Assembly: GCF_003259435.1 (NCBI RefSeq)
Contig: NZ_QLMA01000007.1
Location: 62,001-126,000 of the forward strand
Direction: 5' to 3'
Source: Chitinophaga dinghuensis
Lineage (GTDB): Bacteria; Bacteroidota; Bacteroidia; Chitinophagales; Chitinophagaceae
DNA: 64,000 nucleotides
Shown: piece by piece, positions 25,417-35,500 of the stretch
Layout of the letters: the number at the start of each line of letters is the position of its first letter
How positions within the stretch are numbered: the first letter of the stretch is position 1
Translations under genes and position numbers: made by a program
The notes under the pieces: model-generated
Told to the model about the DNA's origin: nothing
Database searches by the model: none
Seen by the model: only the letters and a program-made list of their open reading frames with translations

Positions 25417-28400
25417 ATTCTTCGGTATCAGGTGTTTCTTCCAAGTCCTTATCTGTACCGCGTTTTAATTTTACGATTGGTTTGCTTTGGGTACCTGTAA
25501 CGTTGAATGGTATCCCAAAAATACCGAATGGCGGTAGCCCCAGTCGGCCTTTCATATTCAGTCGGCCATCCAGACTAACTTGTCCTTCAAATCGCGGGCG
25601 GAAGCCGGCTATACGAAGTTTCGTTCTCTCGATAGTGATGATATTATTGTTGATGGTAGTTTTGATTTCCACTTTGGAAAGATCCGGATCTTTGACTTCG
25701 GATTTGCCGGTAGACTGACTAACTGCATTCAACATTTTGAAGCCTTTCAGTTTTATTTTCTTGACAGACAGTACACCACCTCCTTTTAGAGAAGGGTATA
25801 TCGGGTTCATGTTGCCATCCAGTTTACCGCTGAGTTGGTAGTCCAGTCCTACAATACCGCTGGCGCTGCCTGCGGAACTGGCGATATCATGGAAGATTTT
25901 AATTTCATTATAGGCTCTTTTGATATCGAATTCATTGGCGGTAATGTGGTAGTTGAATGCAGCCCGTTGTGGCTGTATACAAGTGTAGGTGGCATCCATT
26001 TCCACCGGTGCGCCGATGATTTTAAAACCTGTTTTGTTGAGGGCAACTTTTCCGCTGTCGAGTAAGAGTTGTCCGTGGAAACTATCGATATTCATGCCTT
26101 TGAACTGAATTTTGGCGGCGGCCGCATTCAGAGTGAGCGCCAGGTTGGTGGGTAGCATAATGACCCCGGAAGGCGTTGAGGATGCCTTAGACGTAGCGGT
26201 GGTAGTGGTGCTGGCGCTGGTCATTAGTTCATCCGCCAGTACATAATTGCTTTTGAAATCGAATGTGCCATGGAGGATGGAATTCTTTTGTGTGAGATAG
26301 CCAATCACGTTACTTAGGAAGCCATTCATGGTTAATTTAGATTTCCCGTAGGTAGCTACAAAAGTATCAAACCACATCTTATCCTGGTCGAACCGGAAAA
26401 GGCCATTATTGATATAGAAGGGCAGGGGGAACATATCTGTGTTGAGCACGATGTCTCTCACGATCATGGTTCCTTTATTGTTTAATTTATTATACCGGCC
26501 TGCAGTCGCATCCGCCTGGGTGCCGCTGAGTGCCAGGTTGGTTTTGATGAATCCTTTCAGGTCATAGCCTTGTATAGCAAATACTTTATAGATAGCGCCC
26601 AGATTGATAGTACCATTGGAGGTTACATTATACCGGATGTTATCGAAGTTATTCAGGTCGGCTTTGAGGACAAATGGTTGTCCTTCGAACTCAAATGCAA
26701 CAGGTTTCAGGTCTACGTTCATGGAGCGCATAGTACCGGTAGTGTTACTAACGGTGGCGTCTATATTAATTTTCTGAATAGGATGCGGGTAGTACTTCGT
26801 TTGCAAGGTGCCATCGTTCATGGTCAGTTTGGCTGTAGTAACCGGGAATAAGCGTTTGGCGGGGATGTAGCTACCTTTGGTATTGATATCCATGTGCAGT
26901 GCGCCGGTGACATCCAGACTATCCATCGGATAGAATTGTTTGATATCTGCCAGTTGGAGAACGGCAGCCAGTTGTCCGTCTATTACAGGAGCCTGGGCAT
27001 TGGCAAACTTAAAGTACCCTTTGATATAATTGCTTAACAGGTTCGCATTGATATTTTCAATGTTGAAGTGCGTGTGTGCGTAGTTGTTATCCGGGCAGTT
27101 GGCTTCAACCTGGAAGCTGATATTTTTAAGTCCTTCTGGTAATGCGGCGAGTTTAAAGAAGCCGTCTTTAAAGTTGGCCTGTAGATTAAAGGCAGGAATA
27201 CTGCTGATCACCGTATCCGGATGATGGTCTTTGCCACGGTTAACGACAGTGGTAGCATACGGACCGTCGGCCAGCAGGTGTGCCTGTAAACGGCCTTTGA
27301 GGTCGAAAGACTGCCAGCCCATTGCTTTACTCCATTTTTCCAGGTCAATGTCGGTATTCAATTTTACATGGATATCCGGCGTTTTCAGACCTTTGATTTT
27401 TATTATGGAGCTAAAATAATCTTTGTCGATATTAAAGTAGATCGAGTCTACATTTACATATAAACTATCTGTATTTAACTGTGCGAGTTTCGATTGGAAA
27501 TTGAGAAACAGATTTTTGATAGGCGCCGGGGCTTTAGCATTGCTGATCACGCCATCGCGTACCTGCATGTTGAACGTAAGGTCCGGCATGGTGTTGGTTT
27601 CTGCGATATATTCCCCGATCAGACTTGCATTCAGATCCGCAGTTCCTTCCATATTGGTATGCTGCATCCAGGTAAGATATTCTGGTGGCAATGCCCCGAA
27701 AATCGCGTGCAGACTTGATTCCATGGAACTTAAACGGAAATCCATCTTATAACCGTTTTTCATGAAGGCAAAAGCCCCTTTCAGTCTTACTGGCAGCTCA
27801 TTGATCTTCAGGTCATTTCTTTCGAATACAAAATCCAGGGAATTGGTATTGATCTTCGTGATGAGTTCCCCATTGAGTTTCTTGGATAAGATATAGGAAG
27901 TTTTATCATATGTGAAATCCAGTGATCCGATATCAATTTTAGAGTAGAGATCGAAGATGGCTTTGCTGAGGTCTCCCTTACCCATATAATTTACTTCCTG
28001 GGCTTGAACGTACATGGGGAGCGACTGATCATCATAGATCAGGTGGCAATGTTCAATTTGTATCCTTTCAATCTTCATGGAGGCGCTGCCGCTATCGGAT
28101 TTACTGGAAGTGGTAGTGGGGGCCGACTTATACACGTTATAGTTCGGATGGCCTGCGGAATCCACCATGATATGGATTTTTCCTTTGGTCAGATATATTT
28201 CGTCGATGGTGATGGCATCGGAGAAAACGCTTTTGAGGTTGACGCCTAGTGCAATTTCGTTGGCAGCGATGAGCGTATCTTGTTGGAAAGGCGCGCCGCC
28301 TTTCAGGCTGAAATCGTATAGTGTCAGCGTTAGAGAGGGGAAATGATTGAAGAAAGATAATCTTGCTTTCGAAAAATTCAGTTCACCTGTGATACTGTTA

Positions 28401-28543
28401 TTGGCCCAGGTCTTGATTTTGTTGGCCACTGCGCCCGGGAATAAGATGGGGAGCAGAAACAACAACGCAATAATTGCGGCCAAAGATATTGAGGTTATTT
28501 TTAATGTTTTTAATGCAGCTTTTTTAATGAAGGCATTACGCAT
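25415..28543 (-). CDS. Large AsmA-family membrane-anchored protein
   Basis: A 1042-residue protein with one N-terminal membrane helix (about 18-38, ISLAAIIALLFLLPILFPG) and a long beta-rich periplasmic part. The AsmA-like features are the N-terminal WANNSITGELNFSKARLSFFNHFPSLTLTLYDFSLKG region and the C-terminal AsmA_2-like region with LDYQLSGKL and FRPRFEGQVSLDGRLNMKGRLGLPPFGI. AsmA/TamB relatives are thought to form a hydrophobic groove and move lipids between membranes or help outer-membrane assembly. The size is at the upper end for AsmA-like proteins in Bacteroidota but not unusual. It is the only gene in its transcription unit. Confidence 0.9.
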   Translation of the reverse strand: MRNAFIKKAALKTLKITSISLAAIIALLFLLPILFPGAVANKIKTWANNSITGELNFSKARLSFFNHFPSLTLTLYDFSLKGGAPFQQDTLIAANEIALGVNLKSVFSDAITIDEIYLTKGKIHIMVDSAGHPNYNVYKSAPTTTSSKSDSGSASMKIERIQIEHCHLIYDDQSLPMYVQAQEVNYMGKGDLSKAIFDLYSKIDIGSLDFTYDKTSYILSKKLNGELITKINTNSLDFVFERNDLKINELPVRLKGAFAFMKNGYKMDFRLSSMESSLHAIFGALPPEYLTWMQHTNMEGTADLNASLIGEYIAETNTMPDLTFNMQVRDGVISNAKAPAPIKNLFLNFQSKLAQLNTDSLYVNVDSIYFNIDKDYFSSIIKIKGLKTPDIHVKLNTDIDLEKWSKAMGWQSFDLKGRLQAHLLADGPYATTVVNRGKDHHPDTVISSIPAFNLQANFKDGFFKLAALPEGLKNISFQVEANCPDNNYAHTHFNIENINANLLSNYIKGYFKFANAQAPVIDGQLAAVLQLADIKQFYPMDSLDVTGALHMDINTKGSYIPAKRLFPVTTAKLTMNDGTLQTKYYPHPIQKINIDATVSNTTGTMRSMNVDLKPVAFEFEGQPFVLKADLNNFDNIRYNVTSNGTINLGAIYKVFAIQGYDLKGFIKTNLALSGTQADATAGRYNKLNNKGTMIVRDIVLNTDMFPLPFYINNGLFRFDQDKMWFDTFVATYGKSKLTMNGFLSNVIGYLTQKNSILHGTFDFKSNYVLADELMTSASTTTTATSKASSTPSGVIMLPTNLALTLNAAAAKIQFKGMNIDSFHGQLLLDSGKVALNKTGFKIIGAPVEMDATYTCIQPQRAAFNYHITANEFDIKRAYNEIKIFHDIASSAGSASGIVGLDYQLSGKLDGNMNPIYPSLKGGGVLSVKKIKLKGFKMLNAVSQSTGKSEVKDPDLSKVEIKTTINNNIITIERTKLRIAGFRPRFEGQVSLDGRLNMKGRLGLPPFGIFGIPFNVTGTQSKPIVKLKRGTDKDLEETPDTEE

Positions 28544-28675
28544 AGCAATCCGAGTATATATTAAATCGAAGCCAGCATATGCCCTATAGAAGAGGGTTTC
28601 AAATGACTGGCATTTTTATTATCGTTACGGTGCGAAGGTAATTCTTTTTTAAGTCTGGCCATTTTTTATGCTATT

Positions 28676-28702
28676 GGGAGACGTGTTTCTCCCTATTTTT
28701 CT
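28676..28702 (+). terminator. Terminator-like hairpin upstream of the Wzi-like gene
   Basis: A 6-bp stem (GGGAGA with TCTCCC), a 6-base loop and then TATTTTTCT. It lies in the gap between divergent genes, so no annotated gene ends here. It might be part of a leader or a chance hairpin. Confidence 0.3.
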
Positions 28703-28738
28703 AATGTTCTTATAATCTCCGTGCATGGGGCTAAGTAT

Positions 28739-28746
28739 TACCTTTG
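28739..28746 (+). promoter_or_regulatory. -7 promoter element of the Wzi-like gene
   Basis: TACCTTTG is an exact TAnnTTTG match 21 bases before the start codon. No clear -33 TTTG is seen. Confidence 0.45.
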
Positions 28747-28767
28747 GTGGCCCATCATCAAAGTTGA

Positions 28768-30471
28768 ATGTCTATGCAAAACCACCGTAGGGTAATTTTC
28801 CTATTTGTATTCCTGTTGTATTATGTGACTGGCCGTGGGCAGTCGGACTACATTAATTTAGGCAATAAGCAATATCAGTTATTGGATCGGCTGGATATCC
28901 GTACGAAGAATGATACCTTGCTGGGATTCACGGATGTGAAGCCTTATAGTCGCAAAAAAGTGACGGAGCGGGTATTATGGATAGATTCTCTGGATAAAAA
29001 GGGGGAGTTGCCTTTTGCTTTGACTAATGTAGACAGATATAATATACGTTGTTTGCTGTCCGACAACTGGGAGTGGGCTGGTGGTTATCAGGGTATGACT
29101 ACCAGGAAGCCGTTGCTGGGTGTCTTTTATCAGCAGCCGGGGGCTTTGTATGCGGTAAATGTACCTGATTTCAAATTGGTGATAAATCCTGTGCTGAACT
29201 TGCAGTATGGTCATACAAATGATGGTACGGGGAGTATTTTCGTTAATACCAGGGGGATTACGCTTCGTGGTAATATAGCTAACAAGGTGGGATTTTATAC
29301 GGTGCTTACGGATAACCAGGAGCGGGACCCTGCGTATGTACGGGACTTTGTGACGAAGCATGATGCGGTACCAGGGGCTGGTTTTTATAAGGCATATAAC
29401 AAGAATGGTTATGATTATTTTGATGCGAGGGGAGGTATCTCCTTTAACGCTGCCAAATATTTCGATATTCAGTTTGCGTATGATAAACTCTTTATAGGGA
29501 ATGGCTTTCGGAGTTTGTTCCTGAGTGATTTCAGTAATAATTTCCTGTTTTTGCGTATCAGTACAAGGATCTGGAAGTTTGATTATGAAAACATTTTCTC
29601 GCAGACAATAGGGCCTTTTCCGCCGTTTGCACAGGATGGTAAGAGAGACATACGTCCGCAGAATTACATGATGATACATCATTTGTCGCTCCAGGCAACC
29701 CGTTGGTTGAACTTGGGATTCTATGAGAATATCATGGAGGATGGAAAGAATGGTTTGCAGTTGGCTTATCTGAATCCTGTTATATTCTATCGTTCTGTGG
29801 AGCAGCAGTTAGGAGCTGCTGGTAAGGCGAATATTGGATTTGAGGTGAAAGCGAATGTGGCAAGATCTGTACAGTTGTATGGGCAGTTACTGATAAATGA
29901 ATTTGTTACAAAAGAAGTATTCCATTATAGTCGCGGTAACTATGCCAACAAACAGGGCTTGCAGCTTGGCGTAAAATACATAGATGCCTTACATATAAAG
30001 AACCTGGATTTACAGGCGGAGGCTAATTTCGTACGTCCGTATACGTATACCAACTACGATAGTATTACCAATTTTAACCATTACAACCAACCGCTGGCGC
30101 ATCCGCTGGGCGCGAATTTCAGAGAGTTTATAGGTTTGGCGCGTTATCAGCCGTTGCCTAAGTTATACCTAACAGCTAAACTGATGCATCATTTGCAGGG
30201 CTTGGACTCTGCCGGTGTGAATATGGGTAGTGATATTTCCCGGAGTTATGATACGCGTCCGCGTGACTATGGGTTTTATATTGGAACGGGTACACCCGTA
30301 AACAGTACCATGGCTTCGTTGGCGGTGTCCTGGGAGTTATTTGAGAATTTGTTCCTGGATTGGAACGCGACCTACCGGACCTATAATGTCAAGGATCAGC
30401 CTAAGAGTAATACCTTCTTTTACACTTTCGGTATCAGGATGAATATACAGCCGAGGGAGTTTAATTTTTAA
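28768..30471 (+). CDS. Outer-membrane beta-barrel protein of the capsule assembly Wzi type
   Basis: A 567-residue exported protein with an N-terminal signal peptide ending near YVTGRGQ and a mature part rich in aromatic-capped beta strands, consistent with an 18-stranded outer-membrane barrel. Its arrangement (FYTVLTDNQERDPAYVRDF, YENIMEDGKNGLQLAYLNPVIFYRSVEQQLG, NLFLDWNATYRTY) resembles the Bacteroidota relatives of Wzi, an outer-membrane lectin that anchors capsule. No capsule gene is nearby, so the family name is a structural parallel rather than a proven role. The gene has its own promoter-like element, and the methyltransferase gene starts 32 bases after its stop, so readthrough is likely. 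Confidence 0.75.
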   Translation: MSMQNHRRVIFLFVFLLYYVTGRGQSDYINLGNKQYQLLDRLDIRTKNDTLLGFTDVKPYSRKKVTERVLWIDSLDKKGELPFALTNVDRYNIRCLLSDNWEWAGGYQGMTTRKPLLGVFYQQPGALYAVNVPDFKLVINPVLNLQYGHTNDGTGSIFVNTRGITLRGNIANKVGFYTVLTDNQERDPAYVRDFVTKHDAVPGAGFYKAYNKNGYDYFDARGGISFNAAKYFDIQFAYDKLFIGNGFRSLFLSDFSNNFLFLRISTRIWKFDYENIFSQTIGPFPPFAQDGKRDIRPQNYMMIHHLSLQATRWLNLGFYENIMEDGKNGLQLAYLNPVIFYRSVEQQLGAAGKANIGFEVKANVARSVQLYGQLLINEFVTKEVFHYSRGNYANKQGLQLGVKYIDALHIKNLDLQAEANFVRPYTYTNYDSITNFNHYNQPLAHPLGANFREFIGLARYQPLPKLYLTAKLMHHLQGLDSAGVNMGSDISRSYDTRPRDYGFYIGTGTPVNSTMASLAVSWELFENLFLDWNATYRTYNVKDQPKSNTFFYTFGIRMNIQPREFNF

Positions 30472-30484
30472 ATGATATCTTGTA

Positions 30485-30503
30485 GGTAGTTAAATCGACT
30501 ACC
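30485..30503 (+). promoter_or_regulatory. Hairpin abutting the methyltransferase start codon
   Basis: GGTAGT, a 7-base loop and ACTACC form a 6-bp stem whose last base directly precedes the ATG at 30504. It could reduce ribosome access. Confidence 0.3.
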
Positions 30504-31178
30504 ATGGACCGTGCTACTTCCATTCTGGATTCCTGGCAGGCGAATGCTGCCAACTGGATTGCCACCATTGATCATGGGGAGATTGCTTCCCGGATATTGG
30601 TGACCAATGCCGCTATTGTTCAAACTATTCTTCACTATCCCATTGAAAGCATCCTGGACATAGGCTGCGGTGAGGGCTGGCTGACAAGGGCCTTACAGGA
30701 GCAGGGGAAGTCGGCCTTCGGTGTAGATGCTATTCCCGCTTTAATAGAAAATGCCCTTCAGAAAGGAGGGAATCATTACGCTGTAGCGAGTTTCCAAAGT
30801 ATAGTCACGGGCGCCTATCCCATCTCACAACACTACGACGCTGCAGTAATCAATTTTGCATTGCTGGATGAGGAAGAGACGGAATCGTTATTACAACGTA
30901 TCCGGATAGTGGTTAAAGAAAGAGGATTTGTATTCATTCAAACCCTGCATCCATTGGTGATAGCGGGGCAGGAGCCATACGTTTCAGGATGGAAGGAGGG
31001 GAGTTGGAATGGAATGAAACGGGATTTTGTACAGCCTTATCAATGGTATTTCAGAACGATGGGAGATTGGGTGAGACTCTTTTCTCTGGCTGGTTTGGAG
31101 GTTGTTCAGTTGGAGGAGCCTGTGCATCCGGAGACGGAAGCCCCGATATCATTGATATTTGTATTGCGTGTAAAATAG
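30504..31178 (+). CDS. Class I SAM-dependent methyltransferase
   Basis: A 224-residue soluble methyltransferase of the UbiE/Methyltransf_11 kind. The S-adenosylmethionine site reads ILDIGCGEGWLTRAL (motif I, about residues 49-63), with the acidic end of strand two at FGVDAIPALIENAL and a post-motif region YDAAVINFALLDEEE. The substrate is not evident; the C-terminal part with PYQWYFRTMGDWVRLFSLAGLEVVQLEEP matches small-molecule methyltransferases. A hairpin lies directly before the start. The downstream sialidase-fold gene starts 1 base after the stop, so the two are probably cotranscribed, although no functional link is obvious. Confidence 0.88.
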   Translation: MDRATSILDSWQANAANWIATIDHGEIASRILVTNAAIVQTILHYPIESILDIGCGEGWLTRALQEQGKSAFGVDAIPALIENALQKGGNHYAVASFQSIVTGAYPISQHYDAAVINFALLDEEETESLLQRIRIVVKERGFVFIQTLHPLVIAGQEPYVSGWKEGSWNGMKRDFVQPYQWYFRTMGDWVRLFSLAGLEVVQLEEPVHPETEAPISLIFVLRVK

Positions 31179-31179
31179 G

Positions 31180-32235
31180 ATGTTTAATATGTATAGATTA
31201 TTGTTATTACTGGCTGGTTTTATTTTCTCGGTGCATATAGCGGAATGCCAGTCGCCCTGGATAAAAGTAAGAGAAGAATTGTTATTTGATGCTCCGCCTT
31301 TTAAAGCCTGCCATGCCTCCACGATAACAGAAATTGCGAAAGGGAAGGTACTGGTAGCTTGTTTTGGAGGAGCGTATGAAGGGAGTAAAGATGTAGTGAT
31401 CTGGGCAGGAGTAGTAGGGAAGAATGGAAAGGTGATTCCTTCAGCAGTGGCTACTGGAAAAGAGAATGACACATTACAATATCCTTGTTGGAACCCGGTA
31501 TTGTTTAACATGAATTCCGGGAAACTGGTACTATTCTATAAAGTTGGCCCTAATCCAAGGGAATGGTGGGGAATGATGAAAACCTCTGTGGACAATGGGA
31601 GGAGCTGGTCGGCAGCAATGCGGTTACCCGAACATGTATTGGGTCCAATAAAAAATAAACCGGTGATATTGAAGGATGGAACTATTTTATGTCCGTCAAG
31701 TATAGAAGAACCGAATGGAAAATGGTGGATACAAATAGAGCAAACAGATCAGACATTAACGCATTGGAAGACCATACCTGTAGATGCTCAGGGAGCATTT
31801 GATGCGATTCAGCCAAGTATATTATCTTATGGAAAGGACACATTGCAGCTGGTTTGCAGAAGTAAACAGGGGAGAGTGGTACAGGCCTGGTCTTATGACA
31901 ATGGCCGCAGTTGGTCGGGCTTGTCGGCCATAGAAGGATTATTAAATCCTAATGCGGGCACTGATGCCGTAACGCTCAAAGATGGTATCCAGTTGATTGT
32001 TTACAACCCGGATGTTCCAGGAAAGGAATGGTATAATGGGAGAGGAAAGTTATGCATCGCCAGTTCTGAAAACGGGCGTGACTGGGAAAATATCATGACG
32101 CTGGAAGATAAGCCTGGTGCGGAGTTCAGCTACCCCGCTATTATTCAAACTGCGGATGGACAGGTGCATATAACCTATACGTATGATCGGAAAAACATCA
32201 AACATATTGTGTTAAAGAAAGGGCGTTCAAAATAA
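31180..32235 (+). CDS. Secreted sialidase-fold (BNR/Asp-box) glycoside hydrolase-like protein
   Basis: A 351-residue exported protein with a signal peptide ending near HIAECQ and a six-bladed beta-propeller of the sialidase superfamily. Asp-box repeats are visible as SVDNGRSWS, SYDNGRSWSG and SENGRDWEN, and the front part carries HASTITEIAKGKVLVACFGGAYEG and WNPVLFNM, typical of the BNR_2 group. This group contains exo-alpha-sialidases but also many members acting on other sugars; the full catalytic arginine triad was not traced, so sialidase activity is uncertain. It could also start at ATG 31189. No SusCD pair or other glycosidase is adjacent. Confidence 0.75.
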   Translation: MFNMYRLLLLLAGFIFSVHIAECQSPWIKVREELLFDAPPFKACHASTITEIAKGKVLVACFGGAYEGSKDVVIWAGVVGKNGKVIPSAVATGKENDTLQYPCWNPVLFNMNSGKLVLFYKVGPNPREWWGMMKTSVDNGRSWSAAMRLPEHVLGPIKNKPVILKDGTILCPSSIEEPNGKWWIQIEQTDQTLTHWKTIPVDAQGAFDAIQPSILSYGKDTLQLVCRSKQGRVVQAWSYDNGRSWSGLSAIEGLLNPNAGTDAVTLKDGIQLIVYNPDVPGKEWYNGRGKLCIASSENGRDWENIMTLEDKPGAEFSYPAIIQTADGQVHITYTYDRKNIKHIVLKKGRSK

Positions 32236-32261
32236 AAGGTTTAAATTTTTTTTGAAAACCC

Positions 32262-32293
32262 TTTGAAAATCAATTCCTTTTTCTCTATCTTTG
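32262..32293 (+). promoter_or_regulatory. Promoter of tRNA-Lys
   Basis: TTTG at 32262-32265 and TATCTTTG at 32286-32293 are separated by 20 bases, an exact Bacteroidota -33/-7 promoter. The tRNA begins 18 bases after the -7 element. This is the clearest promoter in the window and supports the phylum call. Confidence 0.8.
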
Positions 32294-32311
32294 CGCTCCC
32301 TTCAAGGGAAT

Positions 32312-32384
32312 GATTCCGTAGCTCAGTTGGTAGAGCAATACACTTTTAATGTATGGGCCCTGGGTTCGAGTCCCAGCGGGATCA
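32312..32384 (+). tRNA. tRNA-Lys, anticodon UUU
   Basis: A complete 73-base cloverleaf. The 7-bp acceptor stem (GATTCCG with CGGGATC, one G-U pair) and the D arm (GCTC...GAGC) are complete. The anticodon stem ATACA/TGTAT holds the loop CTTTTAA, whose anticodon TTT (32345-32347) reads lysine codons. The T arm CTGGG/CCCAG with loop TTCGAGT completes the fold. The 3' CCA is not encoded and would be added enzymatically. A good promoter precedes it and a terminator follows at once. Confidence 0.96.
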
Positions 32385-32388
32385 CTGA

Positions 32389-32414
32389 AAAGCTACTCAC
32401 TGAGTAGCTTTTTT
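32389..32414 (+). terminator. Intrinsic terminator of tRNA-Lys
   Basis: A stem of AAAGCTACT with AGTAGCTTT and a 5-base loop, then a run of T's, starting 5 bases after the tRNA end. Confidence 0.85.
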
Positions 32415-32532
32415 GATTTTAAGACTATGTAAATACCTTTAATTGTAGCATGTTATTAATAGTTGATAGTATTTGAAAGGTTAACCTATTGTCGAACGCT
32501 AAATAATATCCTGTACCAGTTCAATATTAAAT

Positions 32533-35500
32533 ATGAACAAGAAATTTATTGCTCTTCTTTCTCTTTTGTTAGTATTCCTTGGATGCCATCTGAATTGTTT
32601 TGCGCAGCTGGAATTACGCAAGGTAGTACCTTTAAGTCCTACTGCCGCTGAGATCCAAAAGTACATTGAAGCCCCTGTAAATAATTTTACCGGGATTCCT
32701 TCTATCAGTATTCCGGTCTACAATGTTAGTGCCGGTGATTTGTCTTTGCCACTGGCGCTTAGTTACCATGCCGGAGGAAATAAGGTGGAAGGACTGGCTA
32801 CCTGGGTGGGATTGTCCTGGAGTCTGGGAAACCTGCCGAGTATTTCCAGGTCTGTCAATGGTATTGCGGATGAGGACCCCGGTGGTGCTTTTCAGAAATA
32901 TGGTAATAAATCTTTTAAGCAGTGGTACGACTTGCTGTCAGCTGGTCTGACTGGGCAAAATCAGTACAAGAATTTCCTGGCAGATATGAAAAGTGGCATA
33001 GCTGATAACGCGCCCGATATTTTTTCCTATAGTATTAATGGAGCCAGCGGGAAATTCTACTATAATCAGGATTTAAACAGGTTTGTAACTTCTCCGTTGA
33101 GCAATGTGAAGATTACCTTCAGTGGTAATTCTTTTACTATTGTGGGAGAGGATGGCGTTATCTACAACTTCAATGGATTCGATGCGGAAACCACCGGAGG
33201 TAGTAGCTCGGCGCCTCTTATAACTTCGTGGATGATTTCCTCCATACAGAATGCATCCAAAACAGAAACGATCAGCTTCGATTACACAGATGAATCGCAG
33301 ATCAACCAGTCTATACAGAGTGACACCAAATTCCAATTTATCAGTGGCGATATTTGTGAAGGCCCCAATGGCCCTGCCCCATATCCAGGGATTTCTATTG
33401 GAGTTGTATCTATGCATACTAAAAGACTGACAAAGATTAATTTTCGAGGGGGCTCGGTGAAGTTTGTTGCTGCTGCCACTGATAGGCAGGACCTGATTGG
33501 GGGATATGCATTAGATAGCATCATTGTACTGAATAAGAAAGGAGAGGTAATAAAACAGAGTGTACTTATCCATAAGTATATGACTGGTTCTGGTACAGGG
33601 TTTGGTTGTAATGGCGCGGTAAATTATCGTACCAACAAATGGCTCCTCCTGTCTGGCTATAAAGAGATCAGCAATGATAAAAAGAATAATTCCTATTCAT
33701 TTGAGTATGACGAATTTTATATCCCTGGTTGCAGAACCTCATTGTCACAGGATAACTGGGGTTTTTATAATGGAAAAAACAGTAATAGTTCGCTGATCCC
33801 CACTGTAACTTTATTAAAGCCGGATAATAGCCCGTTGGAGATACCAGGTGCAGATAGAGAGGTAGATCCTTATTATAGTCAATTTGGAATCCTGAAAAAG
33901 ATGGTATTTCCCACAGGTGGCTATCGGGAGTTTGTATATGGGAATAACGAGGTGTATTCACCAGATTTACCACCAAGGTATAAAAAAGAATACGCTACAA
34001 TACAGGTTGATAATGGAGAGTTTCCTGAAGGGGACCAGAACTTGCCAATAAATGGCAGGTATGAAATGCAGTTAACTATCAATAATCCCCCAGATAAAAT
34101 CCTGAATAGTAATAATCCGAATGGAGGAGCTTTCCTCGATATGGATATAGACGGATTGGGCGTACCTCCGGGATCTGCAGGAGCGAATATATATATGCAG
34201 CGCACAGAACCTCCATATAATCTTTTCAATATTACGACTTCATTTACCAGTCACTATTTACCGAATGGTACATACACTGTCACTGCCGTATTCAATCAAA
34301 ACCCACCCAATTATCAAAATTTTTTTGCGATGGCTTCCTGGAAAGTTATTGATAAATCTCAAATCAATACGTATGCTGGCGGATTACGAATTAATGAGAT
34401 TAAGACTTTCGAACACGCAGGAAGTGTACCACTTACCGTAAAGTATAAATATGCTGTAGGACCTAATTCTGATACGTCCTCTGGTGATATCTTCTCAGAC
34501 AACAGGTTAAACTATGCGGACAATATAGAGGTCAAGAATCAATTTAGTGATCCTAGTGGAAATAAATATATTACATGTCATTATAACGTTGCCAGATTAC
34601 AATCCTTCAGTACGCAACAGCAGGTGAATTTTGCAGGCTCTCTAGTTGGATATAAGAATGTATATATTATTACAGCGGATCCTCAGCAGACGGGAATGAC
34701 TAATTACACCTATACCTTTGCAAAGGATTTAAGCCAGAGTTATGAAATCCCCTATCCGCCGGCCTTCAGCATGGAGGATTTCAGAGGACAATTAAAAAGT
34801 CAGAAGGATTTTCAGTTTATAAATAATGCATTTCAATTGGTCAAAACAGTAGATTATGATTATAAGAATATCTCTGCCAATGATCTGACAACTTATGGTA
34901 TTAAAACTGATCCGGAAGCGATGGTCATCGCCTGGGCCAATAATGTTATTAAGTATCCGGTGAGTGCATCTTATGCAATTATCCCTACCTGGTCGGCCAT
35001 TAGTTCAAAAACAGAACGTATCTATGACCTGGATGATGTCTCCAAATATGCAGAAACACCTACTACCTATTTATATAATGACCATCAACATGTAAAGGAA
35101 GTTACTTCGCCAGCAAGTACTGGAGAGCTTAACCGGGTTGTGTCGTATTACCCTTATGAGCTTACACTGACAGGCGCAGATGAAACTGCCCGCCAGGCAA
35201 TGATATTAAACAATATCATTGGTGTGGAACTAAAGAAGGAGAACTATCTAAGTACCAAATTACTATCTACCGTTAATAGTAATTTCCAGGTTACCTCTTC
35301 TGGCGTAAGGCTCCGTAGTATGGAAATGAACAGGAGTAACTCCACTGATATTGTGGCATTGGATTATATCTCATATGATACCTTCGGTAATATCCTGCAA
35401 CAGCGTAAGAGAAATGATGCTATGGAAGTGTATATCTGGGGCTATGGTGACCTATACCCTGTGGCAAAAGTTATAAACAGTGATTATAATACTGTAAAGA

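Noticed and set aside
28676..28702. A dispersed repeat family built on GGGAGAC (also near 7668 and 23690)
   Set aside because: The shared core is only 7-10 bases and flanks do not align, so chance explains it.
28975..29682. A long antisense frame (235 codons) across the Wzi-like gene
   Set aside because: Ile/Thr/Arg-rich product typical of a shadow frame; the plus-strand gene is well supported.
32312..32384. tRNA-Lys as an attachment site of a genomic island
   Set aside because: No integrase gene and no repeat of the tRNA 3' end was seen in the window.
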